Source of the DNA: Clostridium sp. AN503
GTDB taxonomy: Bacteria; Bacillota; Clostridia; Lachnospirales; Lachnospiraceae
Direction of reading: 5' to 3'
Assembly: GCF_040719375.1 (NCBI RefSeq)
Contig: NZ_JBFDTP010000002.1
Coordinates: forward strand, 558,001 to 622,000
Length of the DNA stretch: 64,000 nucleotides
The stretch's first letter is position 1; each line of letters starts with the position of its first letter. A model generated the notes under the pieces. It was not told the origin of the DNA, searched no databases, and worked only from the letters and a program-made list of their open reading frames with translations. The position numbers were made by a program, and so were the translations under genes. This document shows, in pieces, positions 1 through 8,435 of this stretch.

Positions 1-371
1 CACGCTTTTTTTCGGTCAGATGAAACTTTGGGTTCATGTGGGACTCCGTAGGGTGGGAGTATTGTTACAGTGTATGGCTGTAAAGAATGGTTTATGAAAA
101 TACAATGTGAAAGCAAGACAAATCTTTAGAAAGATTTAAGGAGCATTACGGAAAGCAGATTTGATGCATTTTAGTGAAATGCGCTAAGATGTTGTTAAAA
201 TTGCCTGTTAAGAAATCTTAACAGGCATTATTTTTGTGCAAAATACATAAAAATAGTTAAGATTTTACTAGGATTCGCAAAATGTTACGATATTATTTTG
301 AAGTTTCATCCGATATAATATGGCTATAAAAGTGCGGTCGCTGTAACTGCCTGGAGCGACAGCCGTTTATC
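1..371. other. Intergenic region before the first TRAP genes
   Basis: No open frame of useful length crosses this stretch, so any upstream gene ends outside the window. It holds a short perfect palindrome at 120-137 (AAATCTTT, two bases, AAAGATTT), a strong terminator at 202-235 and AT-rich DNA before the first gene. A TATAAT hexamer lies at 314-319, but no good -35 box sits 16-18 bases upstream of it. If this is the promoter it probably needs an activator. Confidence 0.5.
202..235 (+). terminator. Rho-independent terminator
   Basis: An 11-bp perfect stem (TGCCTGTTAAG at 202-212 with CTTAACAGGCA at 217-227) closes a 4-nt loop and is followed by TTATTTTT. It would end transcription of a gene upstream of the window and separates that gene from the TRAP permease pair that follows. 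Confidence 0.85.
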
Positions 372-389
372 ATGAAAAGGGGGAATATT

Positions 390-911
390 ATGGTATCTGT
401 ATTTCAAAGGATTGACCGGTTTAAACCGGTGTATGACAGAGTGTATCAATTTGTCATGTTTCTCTGCAAAATGCTGTTGGTGACAGACATCCTGATCACC
501 TGTATGTCAGTGTTGGGGCGTTATGCCCCGTTCATTCCGGATCCGGCATGGACGGAGGAGGTAGTCCTTACCTGTATGTGCTATATGGCGGTACTGTCTG
601 CTGCCCTTGCGATCCGCAGGGGAGCCCATATCCGGATGACGGCATTTGATAACTATCTGCCCAAAATGGCGGTGAAAGGCCTGGATATCCTTTCTGATCT
701 CTGCGTCCTGATCCTTGCAATGATCATGATCGTGGTGGGCTGGAAATATGCGGTCCAGATTGGTGGGAAAGGTTCTTACGTGAGTATGCCGTCCGTTTCC
801 CGTTTCTGGATGTATTTCCCGGTTCCTCTTGCAGGTATCGCTATGGTGATATTTGAATTGGAGGCGTTATATAACCATGTCAAAGAGATTGTTCTTGGAA
901 AGGAGGATTAA
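390..911 (+). CDS. TRAP transporter small permease (DctQ-like)
   Basis: This is the small membrane subunit of a tripartite ATP-independent periplasmic (TRAP) transporter, which with DctM uses an ion gradient to import organic acids delivered by an extracytoplasmic binding protein. The roughly 173-residue product has four hydrophobic segments, with the family-typical acidic stretch PAWTEEVV after the first. I prefer the ATG at 390 over the ATG at 372 because the AGGGGG ribosome site at 378-383 lies between them, 6 nt before 390. It is followed 3 nt later by the large permease. No DctP gene accompanies this pair in the window; it may lie upstream, or the pair may share the DctP at 6318. Confidence 0.85.
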   Translation: MVSVFQRIDRFKPVYDRVYQFVMFLCKMLLVTDILITCMSVLGRYAPFIPDPAWTEEVVLTCMCYMAVLSAALAIRRGAHIRMTAFDNYLPKMAVKGLDILSDLCVLILAMIMIVVGWKYAVQIGGKGSYVSMPSVSRFWMYFPVPLAGIAMVIFELEALYNHVKEIVLGKED

Positions 912-914
912 CAG

Positions 915-2207
915 ATGAGCGGAGATACCTTAGCTATTTTTATATTGCTTGCCAGTTTCTTTTTAATGATTTTCCTGCGGTTTCCCATCGCATATGCGGT
1001 GGCGCTCTCTGCGGTTTTGTGCCTCTTGAGCCAGGGACTGCCGCTGACCACCATCTGCCAGCAGATGGTAAAGGGCATCAGCTCCTTCAGCCTGATGGCG
1101 GTGCCGTTCTTTATCGTTATGGGCTGCCTGATGGGAACGGGCGGCATTTCAGAAAAACTGATCGCGCTCGCCAACGCCTGTGTGGGCTGGATGCGGGGCG
1201 GTATGGCGATGGTAAATATTGTTGCATCTTACTTTTTCGGCGGGATTTCCGGCTCGGCGGCAGCGGATACGGCGTCTCTTGGCTCCCTTCTGATCCCGAT
1301 GATGGTGGATCAGGGATACGATGCGGATTTCTCAACGGCTGTTACGATCACCTCTTCCTGTGAAGGGCTGCTGGTGCCTCCCAGCCACAACATGGTAATC
1401 TATGCGACCACTGCAGGCGGTATTTCCGTAGGAAGCCTGTTCCTGGCCGGATATATCCCGGGTGCTCTGCTGGCGGCGTCCCTTATGGTTGGATCTTATA
1501 TTATTTCAGTGAAGCGGAACTACCCGAAGGGTGATAAGTTCAGCATGAAAAACCTGCTCAAACAGCTCAGCGTTTCCTTCTGGGCGCTGGCAGCAGTTCT
1601 GATCGTAGTGGTCGGAGTAGTCGGCGGCCTGTTCACGGCAACGGAGTCTGCAGCCATTGCCGTTATCTACAGCCTGATCGTCAGTGTGTACATATACAAA
1701 GGCCTGAATTGGAAAGGCGTATGGCGGGTGCTGGGGGACTGCGTGGAAACCCTGTCCATCGTACTGATCCTGATCGCCACTTCCAGCATCTTCGGTTACT
1801 GCCTGACCCGTCTGCATGTGCCGGACCTGGCAGCCAATGCGATCACCGGACTGACCACCAATCCGATCCTGCTGGCCCTGCTCTTAAACCTGATCCTGCT
1901 GGTTCTGGGCTGCATTATGGATATGGCGCCCATCATCCTGATCGCAACGCCGATCCTGCTTCCGATCGCGACCTCCATCGGGATCGATCCGATCCAGTTT
2001 GGTATCATTGTAGTGCTCAACTGCGGTATCGGCCTTCTGACGCCTCCAGTTGGAGCAGTCCTGTTCATCGGTTCCGCGGTGGCGAAGCTGCCCATGGAGA
2101 AGGTGGTAAAGGCGACCCTGCCATTCTACCTGTGCATGATCGTAACCCTGCTTTTGATCACCTTTGTGCCGGCTATCAGCCTTTGGCTGCCGCAGGTGCT
2201 GGGATAA
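915..2207 (+). CDS. TRAP transporter large permease (DctM-like)
   Basis: A 430-residue membrane protein with a dozen or so hydrophobic segments, matching the DctM family, the ion-coupled transport subunit of TRAP systems. Family signatures are visible: a GGISGSAAADTASLG segment near residue 110 and a later GIGLLTPPVGAVLF segment near residue 370. AGGAGG sits 8 nt before the ATG. It forms a two-gene unit with the small permease just upstream. Substrate is inferred only from context (sugar acid), since the adjacent regulator and dehydratase belong to hexonate metabolism. Confidence 0.92.
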   Translation: MSGDTLAIFILLASFFLMIFLRFPIAYAVALSAVLCLLSQGLPLTTICQQMVKGISSFSLMAVPFFIVMGCLMGTGGISEKLIALANACVGWMRGGMAMVNIVASYFFGGISGSAAADTASLGSLLIPMMVDQGYDADFSTAVTITSSCEGLLVPPSHNMVIYATTAGGISVGSLFLAGYIPGALLAASLMVGSYIISVKRNYPKGDKFSMKNLLKQLSVSFWALAAVLIVVVGVVGGLFTATESAAIAVIYSLIVSVYIYKGLNWKGVWRVLGDCVETLSIVLILIATSSIFGYCLTRLHVPDLAANAITGLTTNPILLALLLNLILLVLGCIMDMAPIILIATPILLPIATSIGIDPIQFGIIVVLNCGIGLLTPPVGAVLFIGSAVAKLPMEKVVKATLPFYLCMIVTLLLITFVPAISLWLPQVLG

Positions 2208-2220
2208 GCAATAGTTAAAG

Positions 2221-2249
2221 TTGCATTATTGCTGCCGGCATGATATAAA
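2221..2249 (+). promoter_or_regulatory. Sigma-A type promoter of the FadR-family regulator gene
   Basis: TTGCAT at 2221-2226 and TATAAA at 2244-2249 are separated by 17 bp and lie about 50 bp before the regulator's start codon. It gives the regulator its own transcript separate from the upstream permeases. Confidence 0.6.
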
Positions 2250-2297
2250 CTAAGTATATGCTTTAAAGGGTATGTATGGCGTGTACGGAGGAATGGA

Positions 2298-3011
2298 ATG
2301 AGGCAGGATTTTGATAACAAAAGGCCATTAGCAGATACGGTGGCAGATGAAATAAAAGAATATATCATACAGCAGAATTTAAAAGGCGGAGATAAGATCC
2401 CACCAGCGCCGGAGCTGGCAGAGCTGTTTGGCGTGGGAAGGAGCACAATCCGGGAAGCTGTGAAGTCGTTGGCATTTTCTAATATATTGGAGGTCCGGCA
2501 TGGGGCAGGTACCTTTGTTTCGCCCAGGATGGGGGTGTCCAACGATCCGTTAGGGATGGATTTTATCAAGGATAAACAGAAGCTGGCGCATGATCTGATG
2601 GAGATCCGTCTGATCATTGAGCCGCCCATCGCAGCTATGGCGGCTAAGAATGCCACGGAAAAAGGGATTGAGGAGTTGTCACAGATACATGATATCCTGA
2701 AAAAAAAGGTGGAACTGGAAGAGGAGTATATTGAGGATGATATTGCTTTCCATAAAAAAATTGCTGAACTGAGCAACAATATTGTGGTGCCGAACCTTAC
2801 ACCCCTTATTGCGGAAGCGGTCAATTATTTTACAATACGCACCAAGCGCCAGCTGAAAAAAGAGACCATTCAAATGCACATGGAACTCATGGAGGCGATC
2901 AGAACGCATGATTCCCTGTGGGCGGAGGACGCCATGCGGCTGCATTTGATCTATAATCGTGAATATTTTAGAAATCTGGAGATGGATGAGAATTATAGTG
3001 TGAACGAATAA
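2298..3011 (+). CDS. GntR-family regulator, FadR subfamily
   Basis: A 237-residue transcription factor. Residues about 8-75 form the GntR winged helix (AELFGVGRSTIREAVKSL is the recognition region), followed by an all-helical FCD domain with the usual Asp/His metal-binding pattern (LMEIRLIIEPPIAAMAA, then IAFHKKIAELSNN). FadR-type members with FCD domains commonly sense sugar acids and control uronate or hexonate genes. It lies directly upstream of dgoD and probably controls that operon; a palindrome overlaps the likely transcription start at 3278-3287. A ribosome site GGAGG lies 7 nt before the ATG. The effector is not known. Confidence 0.9.
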   Translation: MRQDFDNKRPLADTVADEIKEYIIQQNLKGGDKIPPAPELAELFGVGRSTIREAVKSLAFSNILEVRHGAGTFVSPRMGVSNDPLGMDFIKDKQKLAHDLMEIRLIIEPPIAAMAAKNATEKGIEELSQIHDILKKKVELEEEYIEDDIAFHKKIAELSNNIVVPNLTPLIAEAVNYFTIRTKRQLKKETIQMHMELMEAIRTHDSLWAEDAMRLHLIYNREYFRNLEMDENYSVNE

Positions 3012-3030
3012 AGGCTGCATAACTGAAAAC

Positions 3031-3072
3031 AGACTGCATCGGAAACGAAGATCCGATGCAGTCTGTTTTTTT
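3031..3072 (+). terminator. Rho-independent terminator after the regulator
   Basis: A perfect 13-bp stem (3031-3043 with 3052-3064, AGACTGCATCGGA and its complement) encloses an 8-nt loop and is followed by GTTTTTTT. Confidence 0.9.
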
Positions 3073-3242
3073 GTGCTCTTAAAAGTTGTGTAAAATCATC
3101 TGAACAATTTTTGCAAAATAAAATATAAACATCTGAAGATATGGCTGGAAGATCTGAAGAGAGTGATGCCGTATTATATAATGTATATAAAAAATAATGA
3201 AATATTTGTACACTTTTTACCTTAAAAACAGAGATAAATTGG

Positions 3243-3271
3243 TTGAAATGTCGAAAAACCTGTGCTATAAT
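3243..3271 (+). promoter_or_regulatory. Promoter of the dgoD-TRAP-aldolase operon
   Basis: TTGAAA (3243-3248), a 17-bp spacer and a perfect TATAAT (3266-3271). It is about 57 bp upstream of the dgoD start. The perfect -10 with ideal spacing suggests a strong promoter that needs repression, in line with the operator-like palindrome just downstream. Confidence 0.75.
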
Positions 3272-3277
3272 CGAGAA

Positions 3278-3287
3278 CAGACGTCTG
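3278..3287. promoter_or_regulatory. Candidate GntR/FadR operator
   Basis: CAGACGTCTG is a perfect 10-bp palindrome starting 6 bp after the -10 box, so it overlaps the expected transcription start of the dgoD operon. A second overlapping inverted pair, GTCT and AGAC, occurs at 3283-3292. Repression by the neighbouring FadR-type protein is an inference from position. Confidence 0.45.
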
Positions 3288-3327
3288 AAGACTTTATAAA
3301 AAATAAAAGGTGGTTTAAAAGAGACAT

Positions 3328-4476
3328 ATGAAGATTATGGAGGTAAACACTTATTATGTCAGGCCCAGATGGGGGTTTGTAGAGGTTATTACAGATGAAG
3401 GCATAAGCGGCTGGGGGGAAGGGGTACTGGAAGGCCATGCGGATGCAGTTCTCTCCTGCGTCCGGGAGATGAGGTCCTATTTGATCGGCAGCGATCCGTC
3501 CAGAATCGAGGATATCTGGAATGTGCTGTACCGGGCGGGATTCTATCGCGGCGGCGGCGTGCTGATGAGTGCGATATCTGGAATCGACCAGGCTCTGTGG
3601 GATATCAAAGGCAAGGTTTTTAATGCCCCGGTCTATGAGCTGATGGGCGGGAAATGCCGTGACCGGATAAAAGTATATTCCTGGGTTGGCGGAGACAGGC
3701 CGCATGATGTCGGCGCAGCAGCGAAGGAAAAAATGGACCAGGGATTTACGGCAGTCAAGATGAATGCTACAGAGGAGCTGCAGTTCATCGATACATATGA
3801 AAAGCTTGACGAGGTGCTGGAGCGGGTGGCTGCGATCAGGCAGTCCTGCGGTAAATATTTTGGTATTGCGGTGGATTTCCATGGACGGGTACACAAGCCG
3901 ATGGCGAAGATCCTTGCTAAAAAACTGGAAGAGTTTGATCCTATGTTTATTGAAGAACCGGTGCTTTGTGAAAATATGGAGGAGTTCCCGGAGATAGCGA
4001 GAGCCTGTAATATACCGATTGCAACCGGGGAACGGCTGTTTTCCAGGTATGATTTTAAACGTCTTTTAAAGATTGGCGGCGTGGATATCATCCAGCCGGA
4101 CTTATCACATGCAGGAGGCATCACGGAAGTGAAAAAGATAGCCAGTATGGCGGAGGCTTATGATGTGGCGCTGGCGCCCCATTGCCCGCTCGGGCCGATC
4201 GCGCTGGGGGCATGTCTGCAGGTGGATGCAACCTCCTACAATGCGGTGATCCAGGAGCAGAGTATGGGGATTCACTATAATGTAGGCAAGACGGTGCTTG
4301 ATTATGTCACAAATAAGGATGACTTTGCATTTGAAAACGGTTTTGTAAAAATGCCATGTAAACCAGGGATTGGAGTGGAGATGAATAAGGCGCTTGTGAT
4401 AGAAGAGAACAGGACGCCTCATTCCTGGAAGAACCCGGTGTGGAGACACAGCGATGGTTCTGTTGCAGAGTGGTGA
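3328..4476 (+). CDS. dgoD: D-galactonate dehydratase
   Basis: A 382-residue enolase-superfamily enzyme, collinear with E. coli DgoD as I recall that sequence. It dehydrates D-galactonate to 2-dehydro-3-deoxy-D-galactonate in the cytoplasm. The Mg ligands and catalytic residues fall at the same numbers as in DgoD: Asp183 and His185 (VDFHGRV), Glu209 (FIEEPV), Glu235 (TGERLF) and His285 (APHCPLG). The signatures FYRGGGVLMSAISGIDQALW and SHAGGITE are also present. It is the first gene of an operon with a TRAP transporter and an HpcH/HpaI aldolase. A close hexonate stereoisomer (for example gluconate or a 6-deoxy acid) cannot be excluded as substrate. Confidence 0.93.
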   Translation: MKIMEVNTYYVRPRWGFVEVITDEGISGWGEGVLEGHADAVLSCVREMRSYLIGSDPSRIEDIWNVLYRAGFYRGGGVLMSAISGIDQALWDIKGKVFNAPVYELMGGKCRDRIKVYSWVGGDRPHDVGAAAKEKMDQGFTAVKMNATEELQFIDTYEKLDEVLERVAAIRQSCGKYFGIAVDFHGRVHKPMAKILAKKLEEFDPMFIEEPVLCENMEEFPEIARACNIPIATGERLFSRYDFKRLLKIGGVDIIQPDLSHAGGITEVKKIASMAEAYDVALAPHCPLGPIALGACLQVDATSYNAVIQEQSMGIHYNVGKTVLDYVTNKDDFAFENGFVKMPCKPGIGVEMNKALVIEENRTPHSWKNPVWRHSDGSVAEW

Positions 4477-4506
4477 TGATTGTTTGTTGTATTGGAGGGC
4501 AGGAGA

Positions 4507-5004
4507 TTGAAAACATTTGAACGTATCAATTCAGTGATCATCAATATCATTGAAAAATTCCTTATTATGATAGGGAGCATACTTACCATCACCGTCCTGG
4601 TGAACGTGTTTATGAGATATTTTTTTCGTTCGACGATTCCGTGGGCGGAGGAGCTGTCCAGGTTTTTGTTCATTTGGGTGACGTTTGTCGGAGTGGTGAT
4701 CGCAAATGACCGGTCGGAGCATATGAGGCTGGATTTCATTGTGCACATGCTGCCGGAAAAAGTCAGAAAGCTGGTGGAACTCCTTGCGTATGCGATTTCC
4801 ATATTCCTGCTGGCAATGCTGGTTCAGGGCGGGATCAAATACTCAATGACGCAGTGGGACTGGAGATCGTCGGCTCTGGGCGTACGGCATGGCCTGGTTT
4901 ATGCCATAGCTCCCATCAGCCTGTGCTATATGATGCTGCAGTTTTTATCACGGTTTATAAGCGGTGTGCAGGAAATGCTGGGAAAGGATGGTGAGAGATC
5001 GTGA
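4507..5004 (+). CDS. TRAP transporter small permease (DctQ-like)
   Basis: A 165-residue membrane protein with four hydrophobic segments and the DctQ motif PWAEELSRFLFIW near residue 48. The probable start is the TTG at 4507, 8 nt after GGAGG (4494-4498). The in-frame TTG at 4480 lacks a ribosome site and sits almost on the dgoD stop. The stop overlaps the GTG start of the large permease (GTGA), which implies translational coupling. With the DctM and DctP that follow it forms a complete TRAP transporter, presumably for the galactonate-type acid consumed by DgoD. Confidence 0.9.
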   Translation: MKTFERINSVIINIIEKFLIMIGSILTITVLVNVFMRYFFRSTIPWAEELSRFLFIWVTFVGVVIANDRSEHMRLDFIVHMLPEKVRKLVELLAYAISIFLLAMLVQGGIKYSMTQWDWRSSALGVRHGLVYAIAPISLCYMMLQFLSRFISGVQEMLGKDGERS

Positions 5005-6275
5005 TTTGGATATTTTTATTCAGCTTATTTACATTGATTTTGATCGGGGTTCCGGTTGCGCTGTCCCTTATCGGCACGGCTGTATGCATGATGCTGGCAC
5101 AGGGGAATATGACGACGTTAAAACTGGCCCAGAGCTTTATTATCGGTTGTGACAGTGTTCCGCTTCTGGCGATCCCGTTTTTCATGCTTGCGGGAGAGAT
5201 CATGAACGAAGGCGGGATATCCAAGCGGATCGTCGGCTTTGCCAATGCGCTTCTTGGGCATTTTAAAGGCGGCCTGGGTTATGTGGGGATTCTGGCCAGC
5301 ATGGTATTTGCCGGAATATCCGGCAGTGCAGTAGCAGACACCACGGCTGTCGGCAGCGTGGTGCTTCCGATCATGGAACAGAGTGGGTATAACAAGGAGA
5401 AAAGCACGAGCGTAATATGTGCGGCAGGCTGTATCGGACCGATCATCCCACCCAGCACGCAGATGATCATCTATGCTGTGATCGGAGAGGTCTCCGTTGT
5501 CAAGATGTTCCTCGGCGGTATGGTTCCAGGCATCCTCATCGGGCTTGGCCTTATGGTTGCATGGTTTATCAATATGAGAAAAGCGGATTATCCGGTGGGG
5601 AGGAGATCTACGGCCAAAGAAGTTGCGGTTGCATTTAAAAATGCTATTTGGGCAGTGCTGCTGCCGGTATTTATTGTGGGCTGCATTATCACTGGTGTGG
5701 CGACCGCCACGGAGACTGCGGCGCTTGCAGTGCTGTATGCGCTGATTGTAGCGCTGTTTGTCTATCGGGAGATGAAGCCCGGTTCTCTGCCCCGGATCAT
5801 AGCGAAAGCATGCAGGGGCACGGCGGTGATGATGATGGTGGTCGGCGCGGCCAATGTTGCGGCATATCTGATCACAACAGCCAATATCCCGCAGCTTTTG
5901 GCGGATCTTATCCTGTCCTTTACGGATAACGCCTATGTCTTTATGCTGCTGGTCAATGTTCTCCTGATCCTTGTGGGCTGTGTGATGGACAGCGGTCCGG
6001 CGATTATGATCCTGGCCCCGATCCTGATCCCGATCGCCAAGTCCTTTGGGCTTGATCCGATCTATCTTGGCGTGGTGATGGTCTGCAACCTTTGCATCGG
6101 TCTGGCAACTCCGCCGGTAGGCAATGTTCTGTATGTGGGAGTAGGGCTTGGAAAAGTGAAATTGGTGGATTTGATTAAAAACATCTGGCCGTTTTTGGCA
6201 GTTATGTTTGCGATCTTGTTTATGATCACCTATATGCCGGCTCTGATCATGTATGTGCCGACACACTTTGGATGA
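5001..6275 (+). CDS. TRAP transporter large permease (DctM-like)
   Basis: A 424-residue polytopic protein of the DctM family. It carries GISGSAVADTTAVGSV near residue 110 and CIGLATPPVGNVLYVG near residue 370, which match the paralogue at 915-2207 in position. It starts at GTG 5001 inside the stop of the small permease. It is the transport channel that pairs with the binding protein encoded next. The presence of two TRAP permease pairs within 6 kb but only one binding protein is unusual. Confidence 0.93.
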   Translation: MIWIFLFSLFTLILIGVPVALSLIGTAVCMMLAQGNMTTLKLAQSFIIGCDSVPLLAIPFFMLAGEIMNEGGISKRIVGFANALLGHFKGGLGYVGILASMVFAGISGSAVADTTAVGSVVLPIMEQSGYNKEKSTSVICAAGCIGPIIPPSTQMIIYAVIGEVSVVKMFLGGMVPGILIGLGLMVAWFINMRKADYPVGRRSTAKEVAVAFKNAIWAVLLPVFIVGCIITGVATATETAALAVLYALIVALFVYREMKPGSLPRIIAKACRGTAVMMMVVGAANVAAYLITTANIPQLLADLILSFTDNAYVFMLLVNVLLILVGCVMDSGPAIMILAPILIPIAKSFGLDPIYLGVVMVCNLCIGLATPPVGNVLYVGVGLGKVKLVDLIKNIWPFLAVMFAILFMITYMPALIMYVPTHFG

Positions 6276-6317
6276 TGGAACTGAAATTTAAAATAAATTA
6301 TAAAGGAGAAACAGGAT

Positions 6318-7421
6318 ATGAAAAAAAGAGTATTGGGAGTTTCAATGGCAGTGATGGTGGCAGCTCAGATGTTGGCGGGCTGTGGAATGGACAGCGCAAA
6401 GACGCAGGCTCCGGCTGCTTCTGATGCGGCAGGCACGACCGCGGCGGCACAGGGACCGGCGGCTGGCGAGGCGGGGGTTGACACTTCAAATGCAGAACTG
6501 GTGATCAAGCTGTCCAACGGTTCGAATGAGAGCGCGCCTACAGTACAGGCAGCGATCAATGTATTTAAGCCTATGGTGGAGGAAAAAACCAATGGACGGG
6601 TAAAGGTCGAGGTATATTACGGCGCACAGATCGGCGATGATACCAAGGCGACGGAGGCATGCCGTGCAGGGGAGCTTGAGATGGTAAACACCTCTACTGC
6701 GCCGCTTGTGGGCCTGGTGCCGGAGCTGGCAATATTTGATATCCCGTTTCTGTTTAACGGACCTGCAGAGGCGGATGCGGTCATTGACGGGGAGATCGGA
6801 CAGCTGCTGACGCAGAAACTGGATGAAAAGGGCCTGGTGAATCTTGCATGGAACGAAAATGGATTCAGGGATCTGACAAACTCAAAGCATACCGTGACAA
6901 AGCCGGATGATCTGAAGGGGCTCAAGATCCGAACCATGGAGAATCAGTTTCATATTGAGGCGTGGGAGGATATGGGGGCAAGCCCGACACCGATGAGCTG
7001 GTCAGAGGTATTTACCGCTTTGCAGCAGGGGACGATAGACGGCCAGGAAAACCCGATCCCGAATTTTTACTCTGCGCGGATCCAGGAAGTCAATAAGTTT
7101 ATCACCTGCACCAACCATATCTATTCCCCGCAGCTGATGCTCTATTCTAAAGCGATGTTTGAGGAGCTTGACCCGGAGATCCAGAAGGTGCTGCGCGAAG
7201 CTGGTGAGGCATATACCATTGCGGAACGGGAGCTGAACCGCCAGCAGGTAGAGGAGCTTAAGAAAGCGCTGATAGACGAGGGGTGCGAAGTGACGGAGCT
7301 GACGGATGAGCAGAAGCAGGTGTTCCGTGACAAGACGGCCTCTGTGTGGGACGGTGTTGAGAAAAAAGTGGGCGCTGAGATCATTGCAACTTTAAAATCA
7401 GAGCTGGAAGCGATCAGATAG
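6318..7421 (+). CDS. TRAP transporter substrate-binding lipoprotein (DctP-like)
   Basis: A 367-residue exported solute receptor. The N-terminus has a lipoprotein signal peptide with the lipobox LAGC at residue 22, then an Ala-rich linker, then the DctP fold. Family markers include the NAELVIKLSN start, the segment around residue 190 with LKGLKIRT, and the conserved Arg that binds the carboxylate of the ligand in TRAP receptors. AGGAGA lies 9 nt before the ATG. The protein would hand a sugar acid to the DctQM pair upstream. Confidence 0.93.
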   Translation: MKKRVLGVSMAVMVAAQMLAGCGMDSAKTQAPAASDAAGTTAAAQGPAAGEAGVDTSNAELVIKLSNGSNESAPTVQAAINVFKPMVEEKTNGRVKVEVYYGAQIGDDTKATEACRAGELEMVNTSTAPLVGLVPELAIFDIPFLFNGPAEADAVIDGEIGQLLTQKLDEKGLVNLAWNENGFRDLTNSKHTVTKPDDLKGLKIRTMENQFHIEAWEDMGASPTPMSWSEVFTALQQGTIDGQENPIPNFYSARIQEVNKFITCTNHIYSPQLMLYSKAMFEELDPEIQKVLREAGEAYTIAERELNRQQVEELKKALIDEGCEVTELTDEQKQVFRDKTASVWDGVEKKVGAEIIATLKSELEAIR

Positions 7422-7437
7422 GGAGGGGCAAGGCACT

Positions 7438-8220
7438 ATGAATGCAAATCTGCTTCAGGAATTTAGAAAAAAGATAAATTCAGGCCAGCCGGTATTTGGT
7501 CCTTTCATGAAGACCTGTGACCCTGCATTTGTTGAGGCAGCGGGCTGGGCCGGAATGGATTTTGCGATCCTGGATATGGAGCATGGGCCGGTCAGCATAG
7601 AAAGTATGCAAAACAATATCCGGGGCGCGCAGGTGGCGGGAATCCTGCCGGTGGTCAGGGTACCGGCTATCACGGAGGAGGCGATTGGAAAAGCACTTGA
7701 CATTGGAGCGGCAGCAGTGGAGATCCCGCAGATCACAAATGCATCCCAGGCCCGTGAAGCCGTAAAGATCGCAAAATTTTACCCGGCAGGGGAGAGGGGC
7801 GTGTGCAGGTTTGTGCGCGCTGCCAGATATTCTACCATGTCCGGCCAGGATTATTTTACCGATGCCAATGATACGCTCGTTATTGCGCAGTTAGAAGGGA
7901 CGGAGGCTATCGCAAACATGAAAGAGATCCTTGCGGTGGAAGGGATTGATATTGTGTTCATAGGACCTTATGACCTGTCCCAAAGCCTGGGGATCCCAGG
8001 GCAGACCACCCACCCGAGAGTTGTGGAGGCCATGAAGGAGATGATTGCGGCAGCAAAGGAAAACGGTGTGGTAATTGGCACGTTTACCGATTCGGAGGAG
8101 ACGATGAAGATGTGGATTGACGCGGGTGTCCAGTATATTTCCTATTCTGTGGATGTAGGGATCTTCGCGGATTCATGCAGAAAGCTGACGGATGTGTTTC
8201 GGGGATATGTGAATAGATAG
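7438..8220 (+). CDS. HpcH/HpaI family class II aldolase
   Basis: A 260-residue metal-dependent pyruvate aldolase of the family that includes 2-dehydro-3-deoxyglucarate aldolase (GarL), RhmA and HpaI. Conserved elements are DMEHGPVSIE (catalytic His, residue 46), VRVPAI (pyruvate-binding Arg region), EIPQI (metal Glu) and GPYDLSQSLG (metal Asp). It is the last gene of the dgoD operon, 17 nt after dctP. The inferred role is cleavage of 2-dehydro-3-deoxy-galactonate to pyruvate and glyceraldehyde. No KDGal kinase or phosphate-type aldolase is in the cluster, so the route would be non-phosphorylative. Confidence 0.9.
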   Translation: MNANLLQEFRKKINSGQPVFGPFMKTCDPAFVEAAGWAGMDFAILDMEHGPVSIESMQNNIRGAQVAGILPVVRVPAITEEAIGKALDIGAAAVEIPQITNASQAREAVKIAKFYPAGERGVCRFVRAARYSTMSGQDYFTDANDTLVIAQLEGTEAIANMKEILAVEGIDIVFIGPYDLSQSLGIPGQTTHPRVVEAMKEMIAAAKENGVVIGTFTDSEETMKMWIDAGVQYISYSVDVGIFADSCRKLTDVFRGYVNR

Positions 8221-8233
8221 AAGTGAGTAGATA

Positions 8234-8285
8234 AGAGCTGTTGCAAAGGCGGATGGGTGATCTGCCGGAGCAGCAGCTCTGTTTT
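8234..8285 (+). terminator. Terminator of the dgoD operon (repeat-family hairpin)
   Basis: AGAGCTGTTGC (8234-8244) pairs with GCAGCAGCTCT (8270-8280) with one G-T pair, followed by GTTTTC. The loop contains a TGATCTGC..GGAGC segment that recurs almost unchanged in the hairpin at 15538-15588, so the two belong to one repeat family. Confidence 0.75.
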
Positions 8286-8364
8286 CTGCCCTAAAACTTT
8301 TTCATTGATTTGCATAGAATATAACTATACCGCTAAAAATATTGATAAAAATAGTTAATTCATA

Positions 8365-8393
8365 TTGAAATACTAGGAAATAAAGAGTATAAT
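8365..8393 (+). promoter_or_regulatory. Promoter of the nifS operon
   Basis: TTGAAA at 8365-8370, a 17-bp spacer and TATAAT at 8388-8393. The start codon of nifS is 43 bp downstream of the -10 box. Confidence 0.75.
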
Positions 8394-8435
8394 ACAGTTG
8401 TGGGTAAAATATTCCGGAAAGGTGGAGTTTTATAT

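Noticed and set aside
5118..6266. Long open frame of 382 codons on the minus strand
   Set aside because: It is antisense to the DctM gene, has low-complexity His/Asp/Arg-rich sequence and no ribosome site; it mirrors codon bias of the real gene.
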